Shown: positions 18,441-27,205 of the stretch, piece after piece
How positions within the stretch are numbered: the stretch's first letter is position 1
Layout of the letters: each line of letters starts with the position of its first letter
From: SIG598 sp045605025
GTDB taxonomy: Bacteria; Bacillota; Clostridia; Oscillospirales; Acutalibacteraceae
Assembly: GCA_045605025.1 (NCBI GenBank)
Contig: JAZUPE010000113.1
Coordinates: forward strand, 3,907 to 67,906
Length of the DNA: 64,000 bases
Direction: 5' to 3'
The notes under the pieces: generated by a model
Seen by the model: only the letters and a program-made list of their open reading frames with translations
What the model was told of the DNA's origin: nothing
Databases searched by the model: none
Position numbers and translations under genes: made by a program

Positions 18441-20135
18441 ATGGACATGAAAAAGACCATTCACGAAATCATTCTTAACGCACTGGGAAGCGCGCTGAGC
18501 GAGGGCGACCTGCCTGCCGAGCCTATCCCTGCCTTTGTGGTGGAGCAGCCCGGCGATCCCGTTCACGGCGACTTTGCCTGCAACGCTGCTATGGTGTCCG
18601 CCCGTGCCTTCAAGAAGGCTCCCCGTGCCATTGCCGAGACCATCGTAAAGCACATCAACCTCGAGGGCACCGCCCTTGAGCGTGTGGAGATTGCCGGCCC
18701 CGGTTTCATCAACTTCTACGCCAGCCCCGCCTACTTCGCGGGTATTCTGGACGAGGTGCAGAAGCAGGGCGGGGACTACGGCTGCTCCGACGCCGGCAAG
18801 GGTCAGCGCGTGCTGCTGGAGTACGTCTCCGCAAACCCCACCGGCCCCATGCATCTGGGCAACGCGCGCGGCGGCGCGCTGGGTGACAGCCTTGCCTCCA
18901 TCATGCGCGCGGCAGGCTACTACGTTGAGCGCGAGTTCTATGTAAACGACGCCGGCAACCAGATCGAAAAGTTTGCCCTGTCCCTTGACATCCGCTATCA
19001 GCAGCTCATCAAGGGCGAGGACGCTGTGGAGATGCCCGAGGATTCCTATCACGGCGAGGACATCATCGACCATGCCAAGGGCTTCCGCGCCAAATACGGC
19101 GATGAGTGGCTGGATAAGCCCGAAAAGGAACGCCGCGCCGAAATGGTCAAATTCGCCCTGCCCCTGAACATCGAGCGCATGAAGCAGGATCTGGGCAAAT
19201 ATCACATCGTATACGACAACTGGTTCTTTGAGAGCCTGCTCCATAATGAGGGCGAAGTCAAGGCGGTCATCGACGGTCTGACCGAGCGCGGCCTTACATA
19301 CGAAAAGGACGGCGCGATCTGGTACAAGGCCACCGAGTTCGGCGGCGAAAAGGACGAGGTCCTCGTGCGCAACAACGGAATTCCCACCTATTTTGCCGCT
19401 GACATCGCCTACCACCGCAACAAGTTCCTCACCAGAGGCTTTGACGTGTGCATCAACGTCTGGGGTGCCGACCATCACGGTCACGTCGCCCGTCTGCGCG
19501 GCGCAATGGACGCCATCGGTCTGGACGGCTCCAAGCTGGAAATCGTTCTGATCCAGCTGGTCAACCTGATGTCCGGCGGCGAGCGCGTGCGCATGAGCAA
19601 GCGTACCGGCAAGGCCATTCAGCTGGCCGACCTGCTGGACGAGGTTCCCGTGGACGCTGCCCGTCTGTTCTTTGCCCAGCGTGAGTCCACCTCCAAGATG
19701 GACTTCGACCTTGAACTGGCTGTGCAGCAGAACTCCCAGAACCCCGTCTACTACGTCCAGTACGCCCATGCCCGTATCTGCTCCATCTTCCGCAAGTACG
19801 AAGAAAAGGGCGGAAAGTTCGTTCCTGCCGACATGGCAGCCCTGCAGCGTCTGGGCGAGGCCTCCGAGCTGGAGCTCATCCGCCACATCGCCGCGTTCCC
19901 CGAGGTGATCGCCGACGCAGCCGCCGATCGCGAGCCGGCTCCCATAGTCCGCTACACCATTGAGCTTGCCTCCAAGTTCCACAAGGCATACAACGACTGC
20001 CGCATCATCAGCGACGACGAGCAGCTCACTCAGGCCCGTCTGACCATGTGCGACTGCGCACGCAAGGTCATCGCCAATGCTCTTGCCATGCTGCAGATCA
20101 GCGCGCCCGAGCGTATGGAGGAATCGGACGCATAA
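18441..20135 (+). CDS. argS: Arginyl-tRNA synthetase
   Basis: The 564-aa class I synthetase has the HIGH-like motif (PMHLGNARGG, residues 135-144) and a KMSKS-like motif (MSKRTGK). Upstream is an ArgS N-terminal domain (PVHGDFACNAAM) and downstream a C-terminal anticodon-binding domain. Start at 18441 follows GAAAGGA; an in-frame ATG at 18423 lacks a ribosome site. It charges tRNA-Arg. Length is normal. Confidence 0.97.
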   Translation: MDMKKTIHEIILNALGSALSEGDLPAEPIPAFVVEQPGDPVHGDFACNAAMVSARAFKKAPRAIAETIVKHINLEGTALERVEIAGPGFINFYASPAYFAGILDEVQKQGGDYGCSDAGKGQRVLLEYVSANPTGPMHLGNARGGALGDSLASIMRAAGYYVEREFYVNDAGNQIEKFALSLDIRYQQLIKGEDAVEMPEDSYHGEDIIDHAKGFRAKYGDEWLDKPEKERRAEMVKFALPLNIERMKQDLGKYHIVYDNWFFESLLHNEGEVKAVIDGLTERGLTYEKDGAIWYKATEFGGEKDEVLVRNNGIPTYFAADIAYHRNKFLTRGFDVCINVWGADHHGHVARLRGAMDAIGLDGSKLEIVLIQLVNLMSGGERVRMSKRTGKAIQLADLLDEVPVDAARLFFAQRESTSKMDFDLELAVQQNSQNPVYYVQYAHARICSIFRKYEEKGGKFVPADMAALQRLGEASELELIRHIAAFPEVIADAAADREPAPIVRYTIELASKFHKAYNDCRIISDDEQLTQARLTMCDCARKVIANALAMLQISAPERMEESDA

Positions 20136-20202
20136 GTAAATATGCAGATTTTCGCCGCCGCGGAAGGGCTTTCTGCGGCGGCGCAGTTATTGTGACACAG
20201 GA

Positions 20203-20694
20203 ATGTTGATGGAAACCATGAAAAAAGACTGGCTTTTTTCCGATGAAAAACACATATGCAGCCTGCGCGCCGCAGGTGTGCTGATACGGAATGGAAAAAT
20301 ACTTGTGCAGCGAGAAAAGGACGGCAGCGAATACGCGCTCCCCGGCGGTCATGTGCAGATCGGCGAGCGGCTGGAGGACTGCCTTATCCGTGAACTGCAC
20401 GAGGAAACGGGAATATCTGCCCGGTGCCTCCGCATGCTGTGGAGCGAGGAATGCTTCTGGCAGTGGAACGGCAGACAGGCACACAACATCACGTTTTACT
20501 TCCTGACGGAGCTGACGGACGGCTCTCCTCTCCCCGAAGAAAGCGGATTTACCCAGCAGAAGGACAACAGCAATGTGGTATTCGGCTGGTTGCCGGTTGA
20601 CGAGCTGGCGAATGTGACCGTCTATCCGGAATTCATCAAAGAGGAGATTTTCCGGCTTGACGAGCCTGTGAAGCACTTCGTTTCCAGGGGGTAA
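20203..20694 (+). CDS. Nudix hydrolase
   Basis: The 163-aa protein has a clear Nudix box starting at GGHVQIGERLEDCLIRELH and ending EETGI, with all catalytic Glu residues. The fold flanks are normal (VLIRNGKILVQREKDGSEYALPGG before it). Nudix enzymes cleave nucleoside diphosphate-X compounds; the substrate is unknown. The start could be the ATG at 20203 or the one at 20209. Confidence 0.88.
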   Translation: MLMETMKKDWLFSDEKHICSLRAAGVLIRNGKILVQREKDGSEYALPGGHVQIGERLEDCLIRELHEETGISARCLRMLWSEECFWQWNGRQAHNITFYFLTELTDGSPLPEESGFTQQKDNSNVVFGWLPVDELANVTVYPEFIKEEIFRLDEPVKHFVSRG

Positions 20695-20755
20695 TCGTAT
20701 AATCTGCTGCAAATATTACACACTGTATTGAAAATCGGCGCAGGAGGTGGCTGAA

Positions 20756-21577
20756 ATGCTATGGAAATGCCGAGATAAATCCATCGACCTTCATCAGCCG
20801 CCCCTACGTGCGGCGGTGATGGGTATCGTCAATCTCACTCCCGATTCCTTTTCCGACGGCGGAATGCTGTCCGATGCGGAATCGGCGGTGGAACATATCC
20901 TTGCGCTGGCGCGGCTGGGCTGCGCGGTGGCGGACATCGGCGGACAGTCCACCCGACCGGGACACACCGCCATCTCCCACGAGGAGGAATGGCGGCGCAT
21001 CCGCCCAACCCTGGAGCTTCTCAGGACAATGAGGGGCGAGGGCATTCCCCTGCCGCTGATATCGGTGGACACCTATTATCCCGAGGTGGCGCGGGCGGCT
21101 CTGGAGCACGGCGCGGACATCATCAACGATGTCACAGGCTTTGCTCACCCCGATATGCGCAGGATCGTCGCGGAGTACGGTGCCGGCTGCGTGATAATGC
21201 ACAGCGGGGACATCACCGGCTGCGGCGATCCCGTTTCTGCCGTCAGGGATTTTTTCACCCGACGAGTGGAACAGTGCGTGAATGACGGCATCGACCGCCG
21301 GTGCATCTGCCTTGACTGCGGAATAGGCTTCGGCAAGACCCGTGAGCAGGAGGTGGAGCTGCTGCGGCGCATGGGCGAGTGCCGTGTTGACGGACTGCCT
21401 CTGCTGGCGGCGGCATCACGCAAGCGTGTCATTGCCTACATGACGGGCATCGACCTGCCGCCCCGTGAGAGGGACGAAGCCACCCACGCCGCTCATCTGA
21501 CGGCGGTGGAGGCAGGCGCGGATATGGTGCGCGTCCACGACGCGGAGGGTGCCTGCGCGTCGCTGAAAATCGAATGA
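20756..21577 (+). CDS. folP: Dihydropteroate synthase
   Basis: The 273-aa TIM-barrel protein has the diagnostic MGIVNLTPDSFSDGG, then DIGGQSTRPG, and a C-terminal RVHDAEG. It joins p-aminobenzoate to the pterin diphosphate in folate synthesis and is the sulfonamide target. GGAGG sits just before the ATG at 20756; a GTG at 20747 overlaps that site and is unlikely. No other folate genes are next to it. Confidence 0.95.
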   Translation: MLWKCRDKSIDLHQPPLRAAVMGIVNLTPDSFSDGGMLSDAESAVEHILALARLGCAVADIGGQSTRPGHTAISHEEEWRRIRPTLELLRTMRGEGIPLPLISVDTYYPEVARAALEHGADIINDVTGFAHPDMRRIVAEYGAGCVIMHSGDITGCGDPVSAVRDFFTRRVEQCVNDGIDRRCICLDCGIGFGKTREQEVELLRRMGECRVDGLPLLAAASRKRVIAYMTGIDLPPRERDEATHAAHLTAVEAGADMVRVHDAEGACASLKIE

Positions 21578-21579
21578 AA

Positions 21580-21627
21580 AACGCTCCGCAGCAGGCAGCA
21601 AACCTGTTGCGGAGCGTTGCGTTTTTT
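21580..21627 (+). terminator. Terminator after folP
   Basis: Perfect 11-bp outer stem AACGCTCCGCA/TGCGGAGCGTT (21580-21590 with 21608-21618) with a further inner stem, followed by GCGTTTTTT. It lies between convergent folP and the SGNH hydrolase gene. Confidence 0.88.
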
Positions 21628-21636
21628 GGTGGTGTA

Positions 21637-22584
21637 TCAGAAACCTGCCTTCTCTATGGCGAGCACCAGATTTCTGCCGTAGATCTCCATGCCCAGCGCG
21701 TTGGGATGCAGGTTGTCGAGGAAATACTCGGACAGGTGGGGCACCAGCGAAAATCCGTCCACCACGGTGATGTTAGCGTAGCGCTGACAGATTTTCTTCA
21801 GCTCCCGGCAGAAGCGTTCCAGCGTGGGCTGACCGCCGGGGCAGTCGCCGCGCCAGATGGGAGTGATGGTCAGCACGGGAGTGTCGCCGTACAGCTCATG
21901 GAGCAGGGCGTAGTATTCCTCGATGCCGGTCATGTCCTCGTCACCGAACTGGTTGGTGCCCATGGAGATGACTATCTTCTCGGGATCGAAGCCCTCGGGG
22001 CGCTCAAGGGCGTTCTTGTCATAGACATAGCCGCCGATGCCCTGATTGACGATATCCCAGCCAAGCAGCCGGTTGGCTACGCTGACGTAGGTGTGCGCCG
22101 AGCGCAGGGGACCGAAGCCCTGAGTGATGGAGTCACCCATCCACAGCACACGGGGACCTTTCTTCGCCGGAGCGTATTCGCCGCCGATGGATGCATTGCG
22201 CAGCAGCACCGTCGCGTCGGCGGGCAGATACAGTACCACGCTCTTGCTTCCCGCAGGCAGCTCAAAGCTGAGAGTGCCTTCGTCGGGGAGATCCCTGACG
22301 TAGCGTATGTCGGTTATCATGCCGTCCAGCATCAGCTCAAAGGAATCCTCCGAGCCTTTCCATATGATTTTGTAGTCCAGAGAGAACTTTTCCGCTTCGG
22401 TGGTGAATTCAATGGTCTTTGCGGTGGAAGCGTCGCACCGCTCAAACCAGAAATCGCTGGCCTTCCGGAAGTATTCCATGCGGGATTCCGGATACTGGAA
22501 CGCCTGCAGCCAGCCGTCCTCAGTCTCAGCAAAATGCATTGCGCCGAAATAGATATCACGAAGCTGTGTGTTGGTAAGTATCAT
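21637..22584 (-). CDS. SGNH/GDSL-family hydrolase, CE2-like two-domain esterase
   Basis: The 315-aa protein has an N-terminal beta-sandwich (about residues 1-130) and a C-terminal SGNH domain: WMGDSITQGFG (Ser), NQGIGG (Gly), SMGTNQFG (Asn) and DNLHPNALG (Asp/His). The layout resembles carbohydrate esterase family 2 deacetylases. There is no signal peptide, so the enzyme is probably cytoplasmic and acts on imported acylated sugars (inference). Confidence 0.83.
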   Translation of the reverse strand: MILTNTQLRDIYFGAMHFAETEDGWLQAFQYPESRMEYFRKASDFWFERCDASTAKTIEFTTEAEKFSLDYKIIWKGSEDSFELMLDGMITDIRYVRDLPDEGTLSFELPAGSKSVVLYLPADATVLLRNASIGGEYAPAKKGPRVLWMGDSITQGFGPLRSAHTYVSVANRLLGWDIVNQGIGGYVYDKNALERPEGFDPEKIVISMGTNQFGDEDMTGIEEYYALLHELYGDTPVLTITPIWRGDCPGGQPTLERFCRELKKICQRYANITVVDGFSLVPHLSEYFLDNLHPNALGMEIYGRNLVLAIEKAGF

Positions 22585-22661
22585 GATCAGGTACCTTTCT
22601 CTGTGTGCGGTATTGATGCGGCAGACGGACTGCCGGTTCTATTATACAGAAAGCGGGGCGT

Positions 22662-23108
22662 TTACACCAGCATTTTCTTAAAATTGAGCTGTTCCTTTCC
22701 GCCGGTGTATCCGCAGCGGCGGTAGAATTCGTGAGCGGCAGTGCGTGTCGCGCCGGATACCAGCCGCACGCCAGCGCAGCCGTCACAGAGCGCCCAGTCC
22801 TCCACCGCTTTCAGCAGGGCGGCGCCGATGCCCTTGCGTTTGTGCTCCGCGCTGACGGCGATGCCCATAATGTTCTTCATGGGGTCGGCGTACAGCAGTT
22901 CATAGTGCTGGGCGTGGACGTAGCCCGCAACCTCTCCTTCAGCTTCCGCTACAAATATCCGGTCGACGGGGGAAGACAGCAGCTGCTCAAGCCGCTCTGC
23001 GGCAAGCACTGGCGGATAGTCGTAGCCCATCTCGTCCCGGTTGAGCCGGCACAGGGCAGCAGCATCACTGACAACAGCAATTCTGATTATGTGTTCATCG
23101 TTATTCAT
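22662..23108 (-). CDS. GNAT-family N-acetyltransferase
   Basis: The 148-aa protein has the acetyl-CoA binding pattern GIAVSAEHKRKGIGAALLKAVEDWA (motif A) and a C-terminal EFYRRCGYTGG. The substrate is unknown. Its ATG overlaps the stop of an upstream remnant (ATGA), so it was once translationally coupled to a gene that is now mostly gone. Confidence 0.88.
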   Translation of the reverse strand: MNNDEHIIRIAVVSDAAALCRLNRDEMGYDYPPVLAAERLEQLLSSPVDRIFVAEAEGEVAGYVHAQHYELLYADPMKNIMGIAVSAEHKRKGIGAALLKAVEDWALCDGCAGVRLVSGATRTAAHEFYRRCGYTGGKEQLNFKKMLV

Positions 23109-23281
23109 CGCATTTCATCCTTTTTCTCGATTTCAGACAGCGGGGCATGGGGGTACTGCACCGCAACACGGTTCTCCGATTTTGTGTCAGACAGATAGAG
23201 CGCGGCGAGAAACAGCCATTCCAGCGGCTTCATCAGCACCCGCACCACGTCGGCGTCGAGGTACTCTGCATAAAGAATACA
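23105..23281 (-). pseudogene. 3' remnant of a membrane protein gene (DUF6688-like C-terminus)
   Basis: Fifty-eight in-frame codons end in a TGA that overlaps the GNAT start. They encode VLMKPLEWLFLAALYLSD followed by TKSENRVAVQYPHAPL. From memory this resembles the C-terminal end of DUF6688-type proteins common in Clostridia; the match is not verified. An in-frame stop precedes it and no start or ribosome site is present, so only the tail of the gene remains. The sequence just upstream becomes AT-rich, marking the probable deletion joint. Confidence 0.5.
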
Positions 23282-23411
23282 TCAGCATGGAAAGGAAGAT
23301 ATTGACGTGCTGTAAACAGAATAAAAACAATAATACACCGTCAGACGGGTTTTGTTTATCTGTTATCTGTTAGCGGTATCACGTTTGACTGGTATTTCTG
23401 TTCACAAAATG

Positions 23412-23440
23412 TTTACATATATGAACAGGTGTGATATAAT
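23412..23440 (+). promoter_or_regulatory. Predicted promoter of the 23468 gene pair
   Basis: TTTACA, 17 bp, TATAAT, ending 27 bp before the ATG at 23468. Confidence 0.6.
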
Positions 23441-23467
23441 AGCAAAAATATATTAAAGGAAGGCGAA

Positions 23468-23980
23468 ATGATGAGCAGCATGATTTTTGCCGATACGGAA
23501 ATGGCGCTGACCGTGACCGGTAAGGGAGAAAATGTAATAAGTTCGCTGTGCAGCCGCCCCTCCTCCAGAGTTATGTGGGTGAGCAGGGAGCGCGGCGCGG
23601 ACGGAAATCCGGTGCGCACCCGCGTTCCGGAACAGACCGTAACTGTCTTTGAGACCCCGTCTTTCACCGCGGCGGGAAAGCAGTACAGCTCTACCGCGGA
23701 GCTGTCGTCGCAGGAGGCGGAGGGAAACCTGTATACCGACTGCTACGGGCGGACCGTGGTGTATATGAGTGAGGGGTTTCCCTGCTTTGACAGCTATGAC
23801 GAAATGTACGAAAACCGCAGATACCGCTGGTGGCTGATAGTCGAGCCGGAGCGGCTCACCAGAGTGTACACCGAGGACGATGTGAAAAAGATCTACGTCA
23901 CCGAGGACGTGTGCCAGCTGGAGAACCGCTGTGTGCCGGCGATGACCAGACTGGGTCTGATAATCAAGGAGGGGGAATAA
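23468..23980 (+). CDS. Hypothetical protein
   Basis: The 170-aa soluble protein has no signal peptide or membrane span and matches no family I know. It is rich in Glu, Tyr and Arg, with an aromatic patch (ENRRYRWWLIVEPERLTRVY) near residue 120. The start ATG follows AAGGAAGG behind a strong promoter. Its stop lies at the start of a Cys-rich lipoprotein frame, so the two probably form one transcript. Confidence 0.7.
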   Translation: MMSSMIFADTEMALTVTGKGENVISSLCSRPSSRVMWVSRERGADGNPVRTRVPEQTVTVFETPSFTAAGKQYSSTAELSSQEAEGNLYTDCYGRTVVYMSEGFPCFDSYDEMYENRRYRWWLIVEPERLTRVYTEDDVKKIYVTEDVCQLENRCVPAMTRLGLIIKEGE

Positions 23981-24579
23981 TCAAGAAGAAAGCGATCGCC
24001 GCGGCTGTTATGCTGTGTCTGCTGGCTGCCATGATGGGCGGCTGTGGTCCCGACACAAACGGTCTCTGGCACTGGGAATGCGGCAGCTGCGATTTCACCG
24101 GCTGCGATTATGACGGCTGCTACATCAACGGCTGCAGAGTGTGCACAGATACGGCGGCAATACACGACTTCAACAGTGAGGTGGAAGCCTGCAGGCAGGC
24201 TCTGGTGGACTACGCCGAAGAAATGGATACCATCGCGGAGGAGCTGATTCAGTACGGTTCGTTCGATATCCGGTTCAACAAGCCCTACACCGGCGAGCGC
24301 TTCGAAATATACTCCGGCAAACGGGAGGAGTACATGGACGAGAGCGAACTGAGCAGCGAGACGATTGCCGCTATCGAAGCCCTTGAAAACAGCGGACGGT
24401 TTACCTCTTTCGGAGCCTATGGGAATGAAGACGGCAGCCTGAATTGTTACGCGGGCTTATTTGCGCGTACCCCGGGCTACTCCACAGACGCCCACCGCAG
24501 CAGCGACAAGTCGATGTGCAACAGATTCTGCGAGCCGCTGGACAACGGCTGGTGCCTGAATATGTGGCCCAATGTGTGA
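23980..24579 (+). CDS. Cysteine-patterned lipoprotein, probable non-AUG start
   Basis: The frame encodes a lipoprotein signal (KKKAIAAAVMLCLLAAMMGGC) whose basic end lies before any ATG. AAGGAGG at 23966-23972 points to ATC at 23980 or ATA at 23977 as the start. The first ATG, at 24010, would remove the basic residues. After the lipid cysteine comes a compact six-cysteine cluster with the symmetric spacing C-2-C-4-C-4-C-4-C-2-C (positions about 38-56), made of five-residue units ending in GC. The rest of the 199 aa is acidic and unknown. It overlaps the end of the previous gene by one to a few bases. Confidence 0.6.
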   Translation: MKKKAIAAAVMLCLLAAMMGGCGPDTNGLWHWECGSCDFTGCDYDGCYINGCRVCTDTAAIHDFNSEVEACRQALVDYAEEMDTIAEELIQYGSFDIRFNKPYTGERFEIYSGKREEYMDESELSSETIAAIEALENSGRFTSFGAYGNEDGSLNCYAGLFARTPGYSTDAHRSSDKSMCNRFCEPLDNGWCLNMWPNV

Positions 24580-24612
24580 TAACCGCCCATACTGAATAAC
24601 AGGAGAAATATT

Positions 24613-25635
24613 ATGTACCGATTCAACTGCGATTACCTTGAGGGTGCCCATCCGGAGATCATCGAGCGGCTGGTGCAGACCAATCTCGAACAGACCGCCT
24701 CCTACGGCACCGACGAATACAGCGCCTCGGCAAAGGAAAAGATCCGTGCCGCCTGCGAGTGTCCCGACGCACGGGTGTATTTCACCGTGGGCGGAACACA
24801 GACCAACTACGCCGTGCTGGATTCCCTGCTGAAGAATTACGAGGGTGTGCTTGCCGCCGACACCGGACACATCAGCATCCACGAGGCGGGAGCCATCGAG
24901 TTTTCCGGCCACAAGGTGCTGACCATGCCCGGAAAGGAAGCGAAGCTCGACCCTGCCGACGTGGAGAAATACATGGAAGCCTTCTACGCCGATCCCACAT
25001 GGGAGCACATGGTCACCCCCGGCGCGGTGTATATCTCCCACCCGTCGGAGTACGGCACGCTGTACAGCCTTGCCGGGCTGAAGGCACTGCGTGCGGTGTG
25101 CGATAAGTACAGCATGAAGCTGTATCTGGACGGCGCACGGCTGGGCTATGCCCTTGCCTCGGAAAGCACCGACGTCACCCTTGCCGATATTGCCCGTCTG
25201 TGCGACGCTTTCTATATAGGCGGCACCAAGGTGGGCGCGCTGTTCGGCGAAGCGGTGGTGTTCACCCGCGGAGACGGTCAGCGCTTCTTCACCGAAATGA
25301 AGCAGCACGGCGCCATGCTTGCCAAGGGGCGTATGCTGGGCATACAGTTTGATGTGCTGTTCACCGGCGACCTCTACACCCGCATTGCCGACCACGCCGA
25401 CCGGCTGGCTATGAGGATAAAGGCGGCTATGATCGAAAAAGGTTACCGGCTGTATATTGATTCATACACCAACCAGCAGTTCTTTGTCATAGCCAACGAA
25501 AAGCTGGCTCAGCTGGAGGGGCTTGTGGTGGTGGACAACTGGGGCGCATACGACGAAAACAGCTCCGTTGTGCGCATTACCACCTCCTGGGCTACCACTC
25601 CGGAAATGGTTGATTATCTGCTGGGTCTGATGTAA
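24613..25635 (+). CDS. ltaE: Low-specificity threonine aldolase / beta-eliminating lyase
   Basis: The 340-aa fold type I PLP enzyme has DSYGTDEYS-like SYGTDEYS near the start, the cofactor pocket DGARLGYAL, and the Schiff-base lysine in YIGGTKVGAL. It matches the beta-eliminating lyase/threonine aldolase family that splits threonine or allo-threonine to glycine and acetaldehyde. Specificity cannot be read. AGGAG lies nine bases before the ATG. Confidence 0.88.
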   Translation: MYRFNCDYLEGAHPEIIERLVQTNLEQTASYGTDEYSASAKEKIRAACECPDARVYFTVGGTQTNYAVLDSLLKNYEGVLAADTGHISIHEAGAIEFSGHKVLTMPGKEAKLDPADVEKYMEAFYADPTWEHMVTPGAVYISHPSEYGTLYSLAGLKALRAVCDKYSMKLYLDGARLGYALASESTDVTLADIARLCDAFYIGGTKVGALFGEAVVFTRGDGQRFFTEMKQHGAMLAKGRMLGIQFDVLFTGDLYTRIADHADRLAMRIKAAMIEKGYRLYIDSYTNQQFFVIANEKLAQLEGLVVVDNWGAYDENSSVVRITTSWATTPEMVDYLLGLM

Positions 25636-25737
25636 TACGCCGCCACCGGAAAATCACATAATTATCACAACACTTCCGATTCGTCATGACGTACGCATAT
25701 TTCACTAAACAGGTCAAAATCTCAAGCAGTTTTGACA

Positions 25738-25766
25738 TTGACTAATATAGTCGTGTTCTGTAGAAT
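25738..25766 (+). promoter_or_regulatory. Predicted promoter of the MATE gene
   Basis: TTGACT, 17 bp, TAGAAT, 41 bp before the ATG at 25808. Confidence 0.55.
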
Positions 25767-25807
25767 GAATGGCGTATGTAAATTTATAAGGATCGGAAGT
25801 GTATTTT

Positions 25808-27172
25808 ATGTCTGAGAATGTAAAGATGCCGGAGAACAAAATGGGCGTGCAGCCCGTGGGCAAGCTGATTCTGTCCATGTCTGTGCCCATGATGATCTCC
25901 ATGCTGGTGCTGGCACTGTACAATATTGTTGACAGCATCTTCGTATCCATGATAAGCGAGAACGCGCTGACCGCGGTGTCGCTGGCGTTCCCCATCCAGA
26001 ACCTGATGATCGCCGTGTCCACCGGTACCGGCGTTGGTATCAACGCCTTTGTGTCCAAGTATCTGGGCGCAAAGGAGCATGAAAAAGCAAATCTCGTTGC
26101 CAACAACGGCATCTATCTTGCCATCTTCAGCTACATCGGTTTTGCCCTGTTCTGCGGCATCTTCGGCGGTCCGCTGATCCGTGCCATGGCAGGCGCCGAG
26201 CAGAACGCCGAAATTATCGGTTACGGCACAGAGTATATCCGCATCGTCGGCCTGATGAGCTTCGGTCTGTTTATTCAGATGGTCATGGAGCGTCTGGTTC
26301 AGTCCACCGGCAAGACCATGTACAGCATGATCACCCAGATTACCGGTGCGGTCATCAACATCATCCTTGACCCGATCTTCATCTTCGCCTTCGGCATGGG
26401 CGTGGCCGGCGCTGCTCTGGCGACTGTTCTGGGTCAGATTGTCGCCTGCGGTCTTGCCATCTGGTTCAACCTCAAAAAGAATCCCGAGCTTACCATCAAC
26501 CTCAAAAAATACAGACTGTCCGGAAAGGCGGTCAAGGATATCTACAGCGTGGGCATTCCCTCCATCGTCATGGGCTCCATCGGCTCCCTGATGACCTTCG
26601 GAATGAACCGCATGCTCATGAGCTTTACCTCCACCGCCGCTGCCGTTTTCGGAGCCTACTTCAAGGTACAGAGCTTCGTGTTCATGCCGGTCTTCGGTCT
26701 GAACAACGGCATCGTGCCCATCATCGCCTACAACTACGGCGCCCGCAAGCGCAGCCGCATCATGGAAACCATGAAGCTGGGTCTTATCTACGCCGGCTCC
26801 ATCATGCTTCTGGGAACCCTTGTGTTCCAGATATTCCCCGGACAGCTGCTGGGCATGTTCAATCCCTCCGACACCATGCTGGAGATCGGTATCCCTGCCC
26901 TGCGCATCATCAGCCTTTCCTTCATCTGCGCCGCTGTGGGTATCGTGTTCACCTCTGTGTTCCAGGCTCTGGGCAACGGAATGCTCAGCCTTATCGCTTC
27001 GGTTATCCGCCAGCTGGTGGTGCTGCTGCCCGCCGCGTATATTCTTTCAAAAATCGGCGGGCTTTCCGCCATCTGGTGGTCCTTCCTCATCGCCGAGGCG
27101 GTGTGCATCACCGTTCTGTTCTTCTTTATGCGCAATCTCTATAACAAAAAAATCAAGACCATCGAGGAATAA
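25808..27172 (+). CDS. MATE-family multidrug/sodium antiporter
   Basis: The 454-aa protein has about 12 membrane helices in two related halves. The first half opens PVGKLILSMSVPMMISMLVLALYNIVD and SVSTGTGVGINAFVSKYLGA follows, both typical of MatE domains. It exports organic cations or metabolites using an ion gradient. The ATG at 25808 is preferred over the GTG at 25799 because the latter lies inside the likely ribosome site. It is a single gene; substrate unknown. Confidence 0.92.
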   Translation: MSENVKMPENKMGVQPVGKLILSMSVPMMISMLVLALYNIVDSIFVSMISENALTAVSLAFPIQNLMIAVSTGTGVGINAFVSKYLGAKEHEKANLVANNGIYLAIFSYIGFALFCGIFGGPLIRAMAGAEQNAEIIGYGTEYIRIVGLMSFGLFIQMVMERLVQSTGKTMYSMITQITGAVINIILDPIFIFAFGMGVAGAALATVLGQIVACGLAIWFNLKKNPELTINLKKYRLSGKAVKDIYSVGIPSIVMGSIGSLMTFGMNRMLMSFTSTAAAVFGAYFKVQSFVFMPVFGLNNGIVPIIAYNYGARKRSRIMETMKLGLIYAGSIMLLGTLVFQIFPGQLLGMFNPSDTMLEIGIPALRIISLSFICAAVGIVFTSVFQALGNGMLSLIASVIRQLVVLLPAAYILSKIGGLSAIWWSFLIAEAVCITVLFFFMRNLYNKKIKTIEE

Positions 27173-27205
27173 TCACTTCTGTCAGGGCTAACGGAGGCCG
27201 TGTTT

